A DNA stretch of 64,000 nucleotides from Udeniomyces pyricola (GCA_039545295.1 BCIK01000004.1:497389-561388); one strand, 5' to 3'; shown: positions 48,917-61,826, counted from the stretch's first letter. Program-made: numbers and translations. The notes: a model not told the origin generated them from the sequence alone.

Positions 48917-49968
48917 ACCAGAAAGAAAGAGAAAAACAAGAAACAAAGAAAAAGGACCTTTCCGCCCCGGGTTTTTTTTTTTTTTCCAATCATCAAAAAG
49001 GCTTAATACGCCCTCTTCCCCTCTCCCTCCCTTACTATTCTCCGCCGTCCCTCTTCATTCACCCATTCCACAACCCCCTTCCTTCCCCCTCCCCCTTCCC
49101 TTCCCTTTCCTTCCCATGTACTCCGAGGTTTCGCGAGATGGCTTTTTTTTTTCTGTCTCAAGGGCTGTTAGATGGGTGTGGGATGAACGAGAATTCGGGA
49201 GGGTTGAGAAGATGACATGTCATTAACCTCTACCTAGAGGAACGTCGAGTTCCAAAGGACAGAACGAAAAAGGAAAAAAAAAGTTTTTTTTTTTTTTTTT
49301 TTTTTTGAATGAACAAGAGAGTTTCTCAGAATTGACCAGGAGAGGGGGAGGAAGGGGAATCAAGAGAACTGACTGGACTGGATTTGGTCGGCTAGCCTAG
49401 CCTAGCCTACTCTGTAGCGCCCCATGGTCGATCAAGAGTGTTCGTCAAAGGGTTTTAATTCAAAAAAAAAAAGCAAGAAAAAAAAAACACACACACACCC
49501 ACACACACGAACCAAGGGTCGAAAGGATTTAAAAGGGGTTTTTTTTCCTTATCGTTGTCTTGGATATTCCTGATCCATGTTTTTGGATTTCTATATATGC
49601 ATAGATAGGATGGAAGAAAAAAAAAAACAAGCCATGGCCGGGCCAGCCCCAGGTCGATCGATACACCTTTGCCTTCATCATGATCAAAATTGGTATCTCG
49701 ATCCTCACACATACATCTCGCACATCACGGATCATGACATCTATACAGCCCAGCTCAAGCTGGGTACAAGAGCGGATACTATATATAGGTTTTTGTCTTT
49801 TTTTGTTTTTTGTTTTTTTTTCTCTCATGAACCCTCTTCCGCTCAAGTCTGGCCCTCTCTCTCTCTAGTCAGTCTGCCCGGTACAAGTCACGTTGTGTTA
49901 GAAATACAAGTACAACAGAAAGAGCACCATGACATATCGTCCTCCACCACCAAGAACCCTGTTGACGT
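48917..49968. other. Convergent spacer mL54 / PHB2
   Basis: About 1 kb of 3' flanks rich in homopolymers: T-runs at about 48971-48984, 49142-49151 and 49284-49306, a tandem CTAGC stretch (about 49391-49408) and a CA run (about 49489-49507). No gene was recognised. Confidence 0.5.
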
Positions 49969-52017
49969 TCATCGTCGAGCGTTGGAGTAATCCTCGGCCT
50001 TTTGGCTCTCGGCCACTGAAAAACGCAGACACGGATATATAGAGAGGGGGGGGGGATGAGGCCCGGTTCCAAGCACAAAATGAAGCCGTACGAGAACGAC
50101 AAGCACAAAGAGAACAAAAAAAAAGAGAGAGAGAGTATCAGCTTTTCGTTTGAGTCATTCTTGACCGAGGGGTAAAGAAGCAAAGGAAGCAGACGCACCA
50201 TCGAGCAACAGCGAATTCGAGTCGAGCATGACCTTGTTCCCGCTCTTGGAAAGAACCGTCGCGATATCCCGCTGTCAAACCCCAACCCAAGGACGGTTAG
50301 GAGAATGAAAACGATCAGAAAAAAAATAATAATGTGAGAACGGGTTGGATACATAAAGAAAAATCAGTTTCCGACTCGAACCCAGAGATTCTCATCTCCG
50401 AAGGGAGAGGACCAAAAGAGGGAAATGGACGCACAGCCGCTTCGAGCTTCCTGAGCTGCAGGAAACCCTTGTTGGCCTTGACGGCATCACCGATAAGCTG
50501 AGCCGAGTGAGCCTCACCCTGAGCTCGGATGATGATGGACTGCTTCTCTTGAACAGCTTGATCGACGAGGAAAGCCGCTCGCTGAGCGGTCTGTTGAGCG
50601 ATTTGCTTGGCTAAAAAATGCAAGAGACCACAACCGTAACAAGGAAACCAAGAAAGAAATGTGTCAGGTTACACAAGAGACATAGGTCGTCTGAGACTGA
50701 CGCAGTCGCGGGTGAACAAAACAAGATCAAGAAATCAACGAACCCTCGACGGCGTGGGTGAACTCTGGGGAAAAGGCAACGTGGGTAAGAGAGACATCGT
50801 CCAAGACGAGGTTGAACTGAGCCGCTCGTCGGTTCAAGTTCTCCCGAACAAGACGCGAGACCTAGACGACGATGGATGAGGGCGAGAACAGAAGAATATA
50901 AAGTAATCAGCCTGAGATATCTCGACCACGATCAAGCCAGATGAGGCTCAGTCGGCTATGAACAGGCTGAAGAGGAAACGCACAGATTCTCGCATAGTGA
51001 TGATCTGGGCAGCAGTGAACTGAGCAACAACAGCCTTGAGGACCTCATTGACGATCGAAGGAAGGACCCGCTCGTCGTAGTCGGTACCAAGCTCTCGGTA
51101 GCTAGGTGGACGCATAGGGTGAAGGGTTCGTCAGCTGCAGACCAACGCCGTTGACTTATCCCTCTCTACTCCCTCCCGTCAGTCAGGGAAAGAAAAGAAA
51201 AAACCTCCATGTCATCATCCGAACGTACATAGTGGCCAAATGAGGGACGTCCGGACGCGAAAGGACTCGGCAGGTGATGTTGACCATCTGCAAATCCTTG
51301 GTGCCCGTCAGCGAGGCAATGTTTCTCGGCTTGGCTCGGACATCAAAGTCTATGGGAGTTTGGAACCATGGAATCTATATTTGAGTATAAAGGAAGTTGA
51401 GCGAGGGCAAACGGGTGCAATGTTAGGGCTTGTTCAGCAAGGGGACATCAGGCCAAGGAGAGAATAGTGTTGGTGACTGACGGCGAGATGAGTGCCCTCT
51501 GGGTAGATGGTCGACTGGATACCGCCGGTTCTGCAAAGACGATGATAAAGCGGGTACGTCAGTTCAAGGTCAGTAGATACGATCGGACGCGGTCGAGCAG
51601 CTGCACGGTATGGAATACATACCGGGTGTAAAGGATAGCTCGGTGACCTCCATCGACTGAGCGACCGGAACGCGAATCAAAAGATGGCAAGTCAGCTTAC
51701 GCGCGTCCTGTAGCCCTCAACCCCCTCGGTGTAAAGGACAAATCGGAAGAACGATCGCCAGATGACTGTGAGGCCAGTGTGTGTAGCACGATGAGTAGAT
51801 GTCGATGAAACAGAGCAAGCAAGGACGTACCGTTGAAGAGACTGGACTGGATGAGGAGCGCACCACCGGCAAGGGCGATGAGAGCACCTCCACCGGCAAG
51901 TGCCCCCTTGGGAACTTCGCCGTTGGGGCCACCCGATCGGCCACCGGCACCACCACCGGCACCACCGAGGCCAACACCACGGGCCTGCTTCTGAAGCTGT
52001 CGAGCGAGCTTGGCCAT
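49969..52017 (-). CDS. PHB2: Prohibitin-2 (Phb2)
   Basis: Inner-membrane scaffold that forms rings with Phb1 and controls m-AAA protease and cristae. ATG 52017 gives [16 protein letters not shown], a basic N-terminus and Gly-rich stretch, then the anchor [24 protein letters not shown]-domain exons follow: [115 protein letters not shown] and [20 protein letters not shown]. The coiled coil continues [20 protein letters not shown] and LRKLEAA, then [20 protein letters not shown], ending AEDYSNARR. An in-frame TTG upstream is not a credible start. About nine introns. Long Gly/Ala linker before the anchor is usual for Phb2. Confidence 0.96.
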
Positions 52018-53918
52018 GACGTCTTGAGCTAGATCGGAGAAAGCCAAGTGCGGACGGATGTGGTTTGGTGCGGGGTTGGGAGGGATAGAAATGAGGTGAG
52101 CATCGAACGGGACTGTTAGGGTGATGAGGCGAAGAGATGAAGAGGCGAAGATGCAGACGCACGCTTGGACATTGTTAAGGAAGAGAGTGAGGGAGAAGAA
52201 AGGGTATGAGGTGGAGGAAGAGTCGGGATGGTTGGAGGTGTTGGAAGGTGGGGCTGGGCGAGGTGGAGACTCGGAGAGAGGACAGACTCGTGAGCGACTC
52301 GGAGCTTCGCGTCGTCTCTCACCTGTATATTAGCTACGCTGCTCGAGGCGTTTGAGTGCTGCTCCAGACCAGCCGCCAGCTCAAACAATCAGCGATCTCT
52401 TAACTCCATCGATCATCCTGCATATATATATATAATAACTCATCACTACCCACACTCACACCGACACCATCATTCATATCTCTACCTCTACTCCCACCTC
52501 CAGCCTTGCCATCAACCGCCCTTGGATGCTCATGGCGTATCCTTGCTCACCGTCTCAGCTGGATGTCGCACCAAGTCATGTATGATGACTGACATCTCAT
52601 CCAACGACTTCTGTGGCCGCATGTCGGTCGGTCAGTCAGCTACTCGACATCTTTGCTCTGGGGCCAAATGACTTATCCGCCAACAGCTTCAATCTGCCTA
52701 GATGCTAGTTAACCTTGGGACTATCCCTTCCTAAACACCTGCTTATGTTAACACGTCTTGGAAGGATGCTAGCCACCAGACATGATGATTTCTTGCTAGC
52801 GTCAACCGATATAATCAAGATGCTTCTGTCCTCAAACGTATCTCTATTCATGCGCTAGCTGGTATCATGATGGACCGTGACTGGAGATCATTGAGATTAT
52901 ATGGATCAGCATGAATCAACAGCATTGATACACGCGGCACTGTTAGACTCTGGATTGTATAGGCAAGTTAGCGTGGGCTGTGATTGTGGACATACCCGGC
53001 CCTGGGTTGCTCTCCTTGTCTCGTCCATCAACTGAGGTAGACCCTGGAGTAAATGATCATGAATCCCTTGCGAGGACAAGATGGTGGATGCCGGACCACT
53101 CACTATATTGAGGAAACTAGTCAATTGGGTCCTCCAGATCTCTGGCAGCTCCAAGTTGATAGTGTGCATCAACCATACAATCATGTTAGGCGCAAGATCT
53201 ATCGGACAGAACATATCGGAGAAAGAACCCTAAAGACGGACCATGGACCGACGCCCCGTCGGACGTCGGACGTCCGGCGCGAAACACTTGGTCTTTGAGA
53301 CGGATCGGGATTGAGCAGGATCGGGGAACCCACCAAGCATGCTCGGTAGTGAATGAAGTCTGATCTAGTGTGGATCAAGGTGGTTTGCTCGAGGTGATAC
53401 AGTGAATGTGGTGAACTGATGTGGAGAGAGACGGACTCATGATGCGTGCGACAAAAGGGAAGTCGAGAAATCAAGGGCTTGCTTGTCGGGCTGAACGGGC
53501 ACGGGCACGGGCACAAGATCGGACGAGGCGACGGTTGGGTGAGGTGCTGAGGCGGGAGATTAGGCGCGCGAGAGTCAGGCGAAGATGAAGATATACTATC
53601 GAGCGGACAAGCTGAGAATCGAACGACAGTTACAGGACCGTGCACGATAAGAAAAGGCACGACAACCGTGTTGACGAGATTTGACAAAGTCAGGCGTCCG
53701 TTGGAGCAGACGAGAGCAGATGATACTATGGTGGTGCTGTCAGGATGAGATCGATGAGACCGAGTCATCGTGCATGATTTAAAGCGTCAAGAAAAAAGTC
53801 AGAGGGCGAAAAAGGCCGCCATCTCGCCATCACCCACCGCGGAAATTCGATCGATCGCTCTGCTCCCTCTTTCGGCCCTGCTCGACATTCGCCCTCCTCT
53901 TCTTCTTGTCAACCTTCG
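52018..53918. other. Divergent spacer PHB2 / SHMT
   Basis: About 1.9 kb, the longest spacer in the window. It includes the PHB2 leader, a TA run (about 52422-52432), a CA-rich patch (about 52450-52470), an unremarkable stretch at about 52530-52900, and two leftward open frames of unclear status (52906-53214 and 53199-53768). A palindromic CGGACGTCCG lies at 53267-53276. Confidence 0.5.
53199..53768 (-). CDS. Possible hypothetical protein, divergent from SHMT
   Basis: A 189-codon open frame from ATG 53768, about 150 bases from the SHMT start on the opposite strand. The first 45 residues (MTRSHRSHPDSTTIVSSALV, then NLVNTVVVPFLIVHGPV) have a hydrophobic patch; the rest is Ser/Pro/Arg-rich and ends near a GACGTC-rich patch. 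No domain is recognised. It may instead be the SHMT promoter, or only its first part may be coding, with an exon continuing in 52906-53214. Weak support. Confidence 0.2.
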   Translation of the reverse strand: MTRSHRSHPDSTTIVSSALVCSNGRLTLSNLVNTVVVPFLIVHGPVTVVRFSACPLDSISSSSPDSRAPNLPPQHLTQPSPRPILCPCPCPFSPTSKPLISRLPFCRTHHESVSLHISSPHSLYHLEQTTLIHTRSDFIHYRACLVGSPILLNPDPSQRPSVSRRTSDVRRGVGPWSVFRVLSPICSVR

Positions 53919-56443
53919 ATGTTTGCTCGCACCCTTCTCCGATCCATCCCCTCCCGACTCCCATCTATCACTACCAAGTCTTCCTTTAACCTCGCCAGAG
54001 CCATGTCGTCCTCTTCTATCCCCGTTCCCACCGACTTTGTAAGAACGTTCTCCCTTTGTCCTTTCCTATCCATTCGCTCTCGCCACTGGCCCCTCCGTCC
54101 GCGCGACTGCCGTGGCCGCTCCGCTTTTTTTCTCCTCCCTTCCACTCATGCTTCTCGACGCCACACTCACCTTGCTGTTCCTTCTCCCCGTCCCTCCCTT
54201 GCCTATCCCCATGGCAAACAGAACGCCACCCTCTACAAGTCTCTTCAAGAGCAAGACCCCGAGATCTACAAGATCATCGAAGACGAGACCTGGAGGCAGT
54301 TCTCGGGTCTCGAGCTCATTGCTTCGGAGGTCAGTCTCTCACCTTTATGTATTGCCTGTTCTCCAAGCTCTTTCGAGTCTTGCGGCTCGGCTTGGGCTGT
54401 CATGTCCGTATACGTGTGACTAGAACATTTCTGACGTGTTTTCATGTTTCCGTGCTACGCGTGATCCCCTTGACTCGTCTTTTGCCACCACAGAACCTGA
54501 CCTCGCTCGCCGTCATGGAGGCCAACGGCTCCATCCTCACCAACAAGTACTCGGAGGGTCTCCCCGGAGCCCGATACTACGGTGGTAACGAGCACATCGA
54601 CATCCTCGAGAACCTCTGCCGAAAGCGAGCCCTCGAGGCCTTTGACCTCGACCCCAAGATTTGGGGTGTCAACGTCCAGCCGTACTCTGGTTCGACCGCC
54701 AACTTTGCCGCCTTCACCGCCCTCATCCAGCCCAACGACCGACTCATGGGTCTCGGTCTTCCCGACGGTGGTCACCTTACCCACGGTTACTACGTACGTA
54801 CCCCCTTGATACTTGACTGTATGGGCTCGCGATCCCGCAGTTTCGAGGATGGCGTTGGTTCATACGTCAAGAATCTCAACGCTCAACCATCTTGTTTCTT
54901 TCGTGTCGCTGTCTTCTCTCCCGCAGACCGCCAAGAAGAAGATCACTTCGTCCTCGATCTACTTCCAGTCGCTCCCCTATCAGGTCGTTCAGGAGTCCGG
55001 TCTGATCGACTACGAGGGCCTCGCCACCAACGCTAACCTTTTCAAGCCCCGTCTCGTCGTCTGCGGTGCCTCCGCCTACCCGAGGGACTGGGACTACAAG
55101 ACCCTTCGAGGCATTGCCGACAAGCAGGGAGCTTACCTCCTCTCCGACATGGCCCACATCTCGGGTCTCGTCGCCGGTAAGGTCCAGAACTCGCCTTTCG
55201 AGTACTGCGACGTTGTTACCACCACCACGTACGTCTTGTCTTCTTTTTTTTTTCACCAGTTAAAATCCTGGATCGCATCCCTGAGCGCTCGTGTAACTGA
55301 TAGATGTGTGGTTTCATCGGGTCGACTTTATTCCCTGCAGCCACAAGACCCTTCGAGGTCCCCGAGCCGGTCTCATCTTCTTCCGAAAGGACAAGGAGTC
55401 CGACCTCGAGTCGCGAATCAACGCCTCCGTCTTCCCCGCTTGCCAGGGTGGACCCCACAACAACGTGCGTCCCACATTTACTTTTGCTGTTCTCCATCCC
55501 TCTGAGCATTTTCTATTGTCTCTGCTTGTATCGACCAACCTGCTTATCTCACCTCGCCTACGCCATCATCGTATCAAACAGACCATCGCCGGTATCGCCG
55601 TCGCGCTCAAGCAGGCTGCCTCGCCAGAGTTCAAGGCTTACGCTACCCAGGTCATCAAGAACGCCCAGGCCCTTGCCGCGTCGATTCTCAAGAACGGACC
55701 TCACTACAAGCTCCAGACTGGTGGCACCGACAACCACCTCGTCCTTTGGGACCTCAGGCCTTTGGGTCTCACTGGATCCAAGATTGAGAAGATCTGCGAT
55801 CTCGCTCACATCACCGTTAACAAGAACGCCGTTGCTGGTGACAGTGAGTGCTATAGCTCTTCGAATCTGGCCCGTTGGGTTTGCTCTGTTTGTCGATACT
55901 TTGGACACCTGTTCTGATTACCTATCGGTGTTGCTCTCCCTCTTCTCTACTTCAGCCTCGGCTCTTGTCCCCGGAGGTGTTCGAGTCGGTCTCTCGGCCC
56001 TCACTTCGCGATCCATGACCGAGTCCGACATGGAGGTGTGTTTTTCTCTCCCTGATCTTCATCCATGGTCTGCATCCAGTCATTGCTGACGCGCCTTCTT
56101 TGGCTTTTAATACAATCCTTGCTAGACCGTCGGCTCGTTCCTCCACCGAGCCATCTCGATTGCCAACGTTCTCCAGAAGGAGGCTGGTACCAAGCTCCTC
56201 AAGGACTTCGTCGCCAAGGCCACTGAGGGCGAGGGCGAGGGTAAGAAGATGATTGAGCAGCTCAAGAAGGACGTCGTTGCCTTCTCGATTCAGTACCCTT
56301 TGCCGGGAATCCCCGACACCGTACGTCCTTGTTCTTTTATCTCCCAATCATCATCTTCCGACGGTCGCAACACTTGCGCTGACATGCGCGCGTCTGTCTT
56401 TCTTTCACCCCTCAGACGGTCATCAAGCGACCTGCCGACTACT
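53919..56443 (+). CDS. Serine hydroxymethyltransferase (SHMT)
   Basis: PLP enzyme converting serine and tetrahydrofolate to glycine and 5,10-methylene-THF. ATG 53919 gives [20 protein letters not shown], a mitochondrial-type presequence; a second in-frame ATG at 54003 ([12 protein letters not shown]) would give a cytosolic form. Core exons: [89 protein letters not shown], then [15 protein letters not shown] with the PLP lysine, [40 protein letters not shown], and the C-terminus TVIKRPADY at 56443. About nine introns, several flanking phase-neat conserved blocks. Near-complete conservation makes the family certain; compartment is inferred. Confidence 0.97.
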
Positions 56444-57128
56444 AAGCATATAGCTCTCCACATTCACCCTAGATCTTTTCCCCCTCTCCAACCTCCCTTT
56501 GCGTATCCCTTGCTTTTCCTTTTCTCTTTAGCTCACATTGTTGGCGTTTTCACCCACTCTTGCACATCGTCGCAATCGTCCCCCCCCCCTTCTCCCCCCC
56601 CCCCCTTCCCCCCCCCCCCTTCCCCCCCCCCCCTCCCCCCCCCCCCCTCCCNNCCCCCCCCCCCAATCCGCTGTCTGTGTTTCAACAACGTCATCATCTC
56701 GAACATCGAGAGCATTCGTCTTTTGTGCCTTTGCGACTGTACGATATCACATGGTCTTAACACTGAACTCTTCATGGGCACGGTCATGCTCGATCGGCCG
56801 GCCTGACTGCATTATTAGTTGGCGCGACCCAAACCGCATCAAATACATTTACATATGCTATCTCCTTACGGGGCCGCTGACTGCTGAAGCTTCAAACCCG
56901 ATTGAGTCCATAGCAAGTGTATGGCCATCAACTTGCATGATTCTATGTTTTGTGGCCGGCGGAGCAGTCCGAGATCGTTCTGTGATCTGTGAACCACCGG
57001 AGCGGCATTGTATCTTGCGACGCAGACACACAGCGATGCTTGATGATCTCACAACGTCGACACCGCTCACCGGACACCTCCTCTTTTCTTAACCGACAAC
57101 GTCACTTCTCCTCCTCTCGCCATCTCAC
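56444..57128. other. SHMT 3' flank and EXO70 promoter with poly-C tract
   Basis: About 690 bases. A 90-base interrupted C-run (about 56581-56663) contains two ambiguous bases (56652-56653), so true length is unknown. The rest shows no gene. Confidence 0.55.
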
Positions 57129-60100
57129 ATGTCCGATGCAGCAGAAGCCGCCGCTCAAATCGAAGTCGTTCGTCTCCCTTCACGCTCTCGCAGACACCCT
57201 CGTGATGTTCTTCGTCTCGTGCGCCAACTGGTCGGACTGCGCGGCGAGCTCGTCCTACGTCCTCCGGGCTTCTTGCGATCTTACTCAAACTTCATATCTT
57301 GATTGTTTCCCTTCTTAGCTGGATCAAAATCTCAAAAAGACTCATGTCCTCTCTTCCAGGATGACAGGTACATATAACTAGCTCTTACCGCGATGTTCGC
57401 TCCCCTCGTATCACCAGATGAACTAACTGTCGTCTTCCCCCCTTGTTTCACCGCGCCGTGCGATTCAACCACGCCAGGGATCCTCACCCATTTTGACACG
57501 CGTCTCAACCGACTTGAGAAGACCATTCTTCCTCTGTATAACTCGACGCAGTCTCTTACCCGACTCGGCACGAGTCAGTCGCGCTAGATCTTCATGCTCC
57601 TTGCCATGCCTTTCCGACGCGTTCCGGGACGGCGCGTCTGCCTATAGAGAGACAGTTGCTTATCGATATCATCTCTTCTTCGTTACTTTCTGTGATGGTA
57701 TTATATCTGTGCGTACGAGCGAGTGTAGACCTCGACTTGACCCTCGCGGCTCTGGCGTCTGTCCGGATCCATCAAGAGAAAGCTCAAAACGACGAAGTGA
57801 CGCTCATGTCCCAGTTGAGTGCTTCCGTGGTTTTCCCCTTCAGTCTTTCTTTGCCTAAGGCGGTTGATGATGTCCCTAACCTACGCTGACAATGCCATGT
57901 CATATCCGTGTGACCTCTGAACACTCTGAATAGGCCAAATCCTGCTCAGCTTGGGCCATACATGGCAACGCTCGACCGGACTGTCAATCACGTTCGGGAT
58001 CTCCAAGAAAGCGGATCGAGGAACGCTGAGGAAGGAGCTCGAGAGACGGTGAGCAATTTGGATCTTTGTTTACCCTCGTTCTTGTGCCCCGTTTGTGCTC
58101 AAACCACAAGCCGGCATACCGTTTGTGTATGTTTTGTTCCTTTCTCTTCGATCGCTTTGTAGGCGAAACTGGCCGAGATTGGGTTCAAGAAGCTCTGTCA
58201 CGTTCTGACAAAGCTGATTGGAGATGGATCCATCGCACCGCTCGAGATTGAAGCGTTTTTACGAGGTTCGTATCCTGCACCATCGAGCCTCATACCCCAT
58301 GACTCAGAGATGTGTTGCTGAACTGAATAAGGCGTATCCCCTGTGTATCTCGCCTAGATAAACCTCCACCTCCATCGTCAACCCTTTCGACCCACTCTCT
58401 CCTTCTGTCCTCTCATCTTCCAACTTACCTCTTGACCTCTCCTCTTACACCCCAGTATGGCCAGCAGCTTGAGGACACCTTTCGCCAGTGGGGCTCGACG
58501 CGTGGGAGCTGGATGAAAAAGGGCCTCGAGAGTTTGGGAAAGAAAGTCGTGGGTGGGACCGAGCCGGGTGGTAAATTCGTCGACGCATTGCTGGCAGTCG
58601 CAGAGGTAAGCCTCATTGTCACCGAATCGTGCAGTGTGTCTGGTTCAAGCCGTTTTCTTCTCGTGTGCTATTCACTCATCTTCTCTCATGCCTTTTCTGA
58701 CCGTGCAGTCGGAATTATCCCTCCTCCTTTCTCTCCTTCCGTCACACACCTCTGTATCATCACTGCCCTCGACCCGCCCACCTCATACCGTAGCTCTCAC
58801 GAGCCTCCTCTCTCCATCCCTCTCCTATTACTCCCTCTCCGTCCTCGCTCCGCTCCTTGCATCGCTCAAACAAGAATCTCAACCCTGGCGAGCGTATGCT
58901 CTTCTCTCCGAGCTTAAACCGTTGCTGCCGAGATGGGAAGAGTTCTTTGTGGCCGCAGGGGTCGGACATGGGGATGAAGACCAACAAAGTGGCGGTGCTG
59001 CTCCAGGCGGGGTTCGTCTCCTCTCGGTCTTTGTTCAAAAAGATCTGAGGGGACTCTGTATGCGCTCTCTACCTGAGAGCATCGAGCGGGCCAAAGTCCC
59101 AGTGACCCTCCGATCGACCGATCTTGCTTCCAACAACAACCCTAGTACATCCATATCCATGGGTAGCTCTTCTGCCAGCAATGCTCTCGTTGGCCTCATG
59201 AAAGAAACCAAAGAGAGCGTAGCGTACCTTCTCAAGGCGCCCTCCGCAGCGGAGGAGATTGAAGCGTTGGCGGCGGCTATTGGGGATCGGAAGTGGTTGA
59301 TGGGTGCATCGGGGTTGGTAGCGACTGGAGGCGCGGCAGGAGAAAAGAGTGATGGAGCAGGCGTGTTGGAACATTTCCTTTGTGAGTGAGATCTTCCATT
59401 GGCTGAAAGGTTGGGCAAGATGAAGGGGGGCGAGGGGGGGGGGGCGGGGCGGGAGAATGATTACCAAACATCCATTGCTGACCACAGATAAACTCTCCTG
59501 TTTCTGTCTTCATCATGTCCTGTTCCTCGACCGGAATCTTAATGCACTCACCCACCTGAACACATCCTCTCTTTCCTTTTAGGCGACGTTGCGTCGGCCT
59601 TGATCACCAGCCTCGAACAAAGATCACGCGTCCTGCGAAAGGGCACGGGAGGAATCTTCCTGATCAACAATGGTATGAGGCTTTCTTTGTTTCGAATGGA
59701 CACCGCGTGACTGGACAAGTGTTTTTTTTTTTTTTTTTTTTTTTTTTTTGTTCTTGTCTGGGGGACAAACATGAGTTTGATGTTGATTTCGTTTTTTTTT
59801 ATCGCTCCGACCTCACACTTCCTTGTCGACGATCTGGCCCGACATCACAGTCTCTTATGTGCGAGAAACCATTATGCTTTCTCATGCGTCTTCAATCATG
59901 GATTTCCTCGGTGACTCGGGCGAGCATCTTCTGAACAAAGCGTGGCGGTCGGCCAAGAGTACGTCCAATCGAGACGCCTCCATGAGTCGATCCTCATTTT
60001 TTTTCCCTCTCCCCTCAGGGTGTCTGCGTCATTGCTGTTGTTCGAAACGGTTCTAAAAAGCTGACGACGATCGGGTTTCATTTTTTTGGCATGATGTTTC

Positions 60101-60705
60101 CTATGTGTCTTCTGCTTTTATAGCTGCCTACCTTACCCCTATCACTGAAGCCCTCTCTCTCATTTCCCCTACCGGTCCCCCTCCTTCCTCATCTCTCTCC
60201 ACGCCTTCCCTCCTTCCATCTCCTCACGCACCTGCGTCGAGTCGACTCAACCCTCTCAAGAACACCACCGAAGCCATCGATCGTCAAGCGACGAAAGACT
60301 GTTTCACCCGCTTCTGGGAGCTCCTCGATGCCATTGAGGCCGTCCATCGGGTGTGTAAGATCGAGGGGACCGAGACGAGAGAGAGGTTGGAAGAGGAAGT
60401 GAGGACGACCGTCAAGAAGGGTTATCTGGCGGCAGTTACCAAGTTTGGAGGCAGTATCGGACCGAAATGTGCGTATAATTCGTTCGTCTCGGGAGAAAGT
60501 GGTCTTTTCATAAAATTTTTTTATCATTTTTTTTTGGATCTTGGGCTCTTGGGTTTCTTTCTCTCGCTTTTTGGAACTTTTAAGATGTTTTCTTCTTGTT
60601 GTTCTATTCCTTTTTTTTTTGTTTGCGATGATGGCGGTTTTGCTGATCGTTTCTGGATCGGTTTTTTCCCCNCCCCCCCCCCCAAAAAAAAACCCCCCGA
60701 TTCTT

Positions 60706-60743
<38 letters not shown>

Positions 60744-60862
60744 TTCTTTTCCCCCTTCTCCTACCACTCTTCCACTCGCTGCGCGCTCCCCGAACTTGCG
60801 ATTCAGATATTCGCGTGACGCCGGACGACCTCGATCAACGCCTCAAAACGTGGTATCGATAA
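57129..60862 (+). CDS. EXO70: Exocyst complex subunit Exo70
   Basis: Rod-shaped exocyst subunit that binds membrane phosphoinositides and Rho GTPases to tether secretory vesicles. Exon 1 from ATG 57129 reads MSDAAEAAAQIEVVRL; a likely intron 57219-57318 joins to LDQNLKKTHVLSSRMT, then ILTHFDTRLNRLEKTILPLY and NSTQSLTRLGTS, the classic Exo70 N-terminal coiled coil. Middle exons include LAEIGFKKLCHVLTKLI, GQQLEDTFRQWGSTRGSWMK and WRAYALLSELKPLLPRWEEF. The C-terminal rod has GGIFLINN, VSYVRETIMLSHASSIMDFL, KDCFTRFWELLDAIEAVH and finally YIRVTPDDLDQRLKTWYR with TAA. The first exon join is the least certain. The last intron holds a C-run with an ambiguous base (60672). The family's terminal basic surface lies in the last two exons. 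Confidence 0.92.
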
Positions 60863-61826
60863 GTCCAAAAGCAGAAGAAAAAAAAGATCTTACAAATATA
60901 AAAGAAGGACTTGGTTGGGATCGAGTGTAAGCTACGTCGACCCTTACTCATTGCCCATGTCGACCTTTGGAAGTTGGAGGTCATTGGGAATTGAAAACCG
61001 GTCCGCTGATATAGATGGATGGATGGATGAATATCAGGATCAAATTTTACATACTCTATATCGACGACTGCAGAGTCATCAGGCATCCTTCCTACCCACA
61101 TACTCAATATATATATATATATGTGTGTGTACACCCTCTGTGTATTCCCGTACGACTTGTCCAACAACGCTATTACTTTTTTCATTTTATTTTTTTCATT
61201 GATAGCCTTGCGACGTCAATGGCTAAGACAACGTCGATGACAAGGGATAGAAAAGAGTGAAAAGAATCCGAATCCATGTTGATAACGCGTCCGGTTTCAT
61301 CGTGAAGTTAAATATATTCGACGGCATATGGCATGGACATACGTACATGAGTTGTCTTCCATTGTTGTGGATTTTTATTTTTTTTACACTATATGTGTAA
61401 AAACACGCTTTATACTCGGTTGTTGGACCACCATGAAATCTGGGTCTCAAGACTCCTAATCACGTGTATCCTTCACCCGGTTCGTATAAAAATCCACCGT
61501 GACGATGTTTCATTCTCGTCCCCCGTGTGCTATTGACGAGCCTTCCTTGCTCCAGCTACTAAACATGCCTATATATATAAACATGATCAACCCACCCCCC
61601 CCCCCCCCACCACCACCACCCTCCCACCCAGATATCCATGTGACAAACCGACCGACATCTCCATCCCTGTCCACACGTACGTATCCATCTATGATATCTA
61701 AACGTCTCATCAAACGCATTCCTCCCGACCCATCTCAGTCGTCCGGGGGGAGGGGGTGGGTGGGGGGGGGGGGGGGGGGGGGGAAGATAAAAAGAAAGCC
61801 TCAAAATACCTGGATCGATCGATCGA
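60863..61826. other. Convergent spacer EXO70 / RIB7
   Basis: About 960 bases of 3' flanks. Visible are a TA/TG run (about 61107-61128), C-runs near 61597-61608 and a G-rich tract at about 61745-61782 just before the RIB7 stop. No gene recognised; proline-, glycine- or serine-rich frames here are artefacts of these tracts. Confidence 0.5.

Noticed and set aside
54455..54784. 109-codon minus-strand frame
   Set aside because: Antisense to the most conserved SHMT block.
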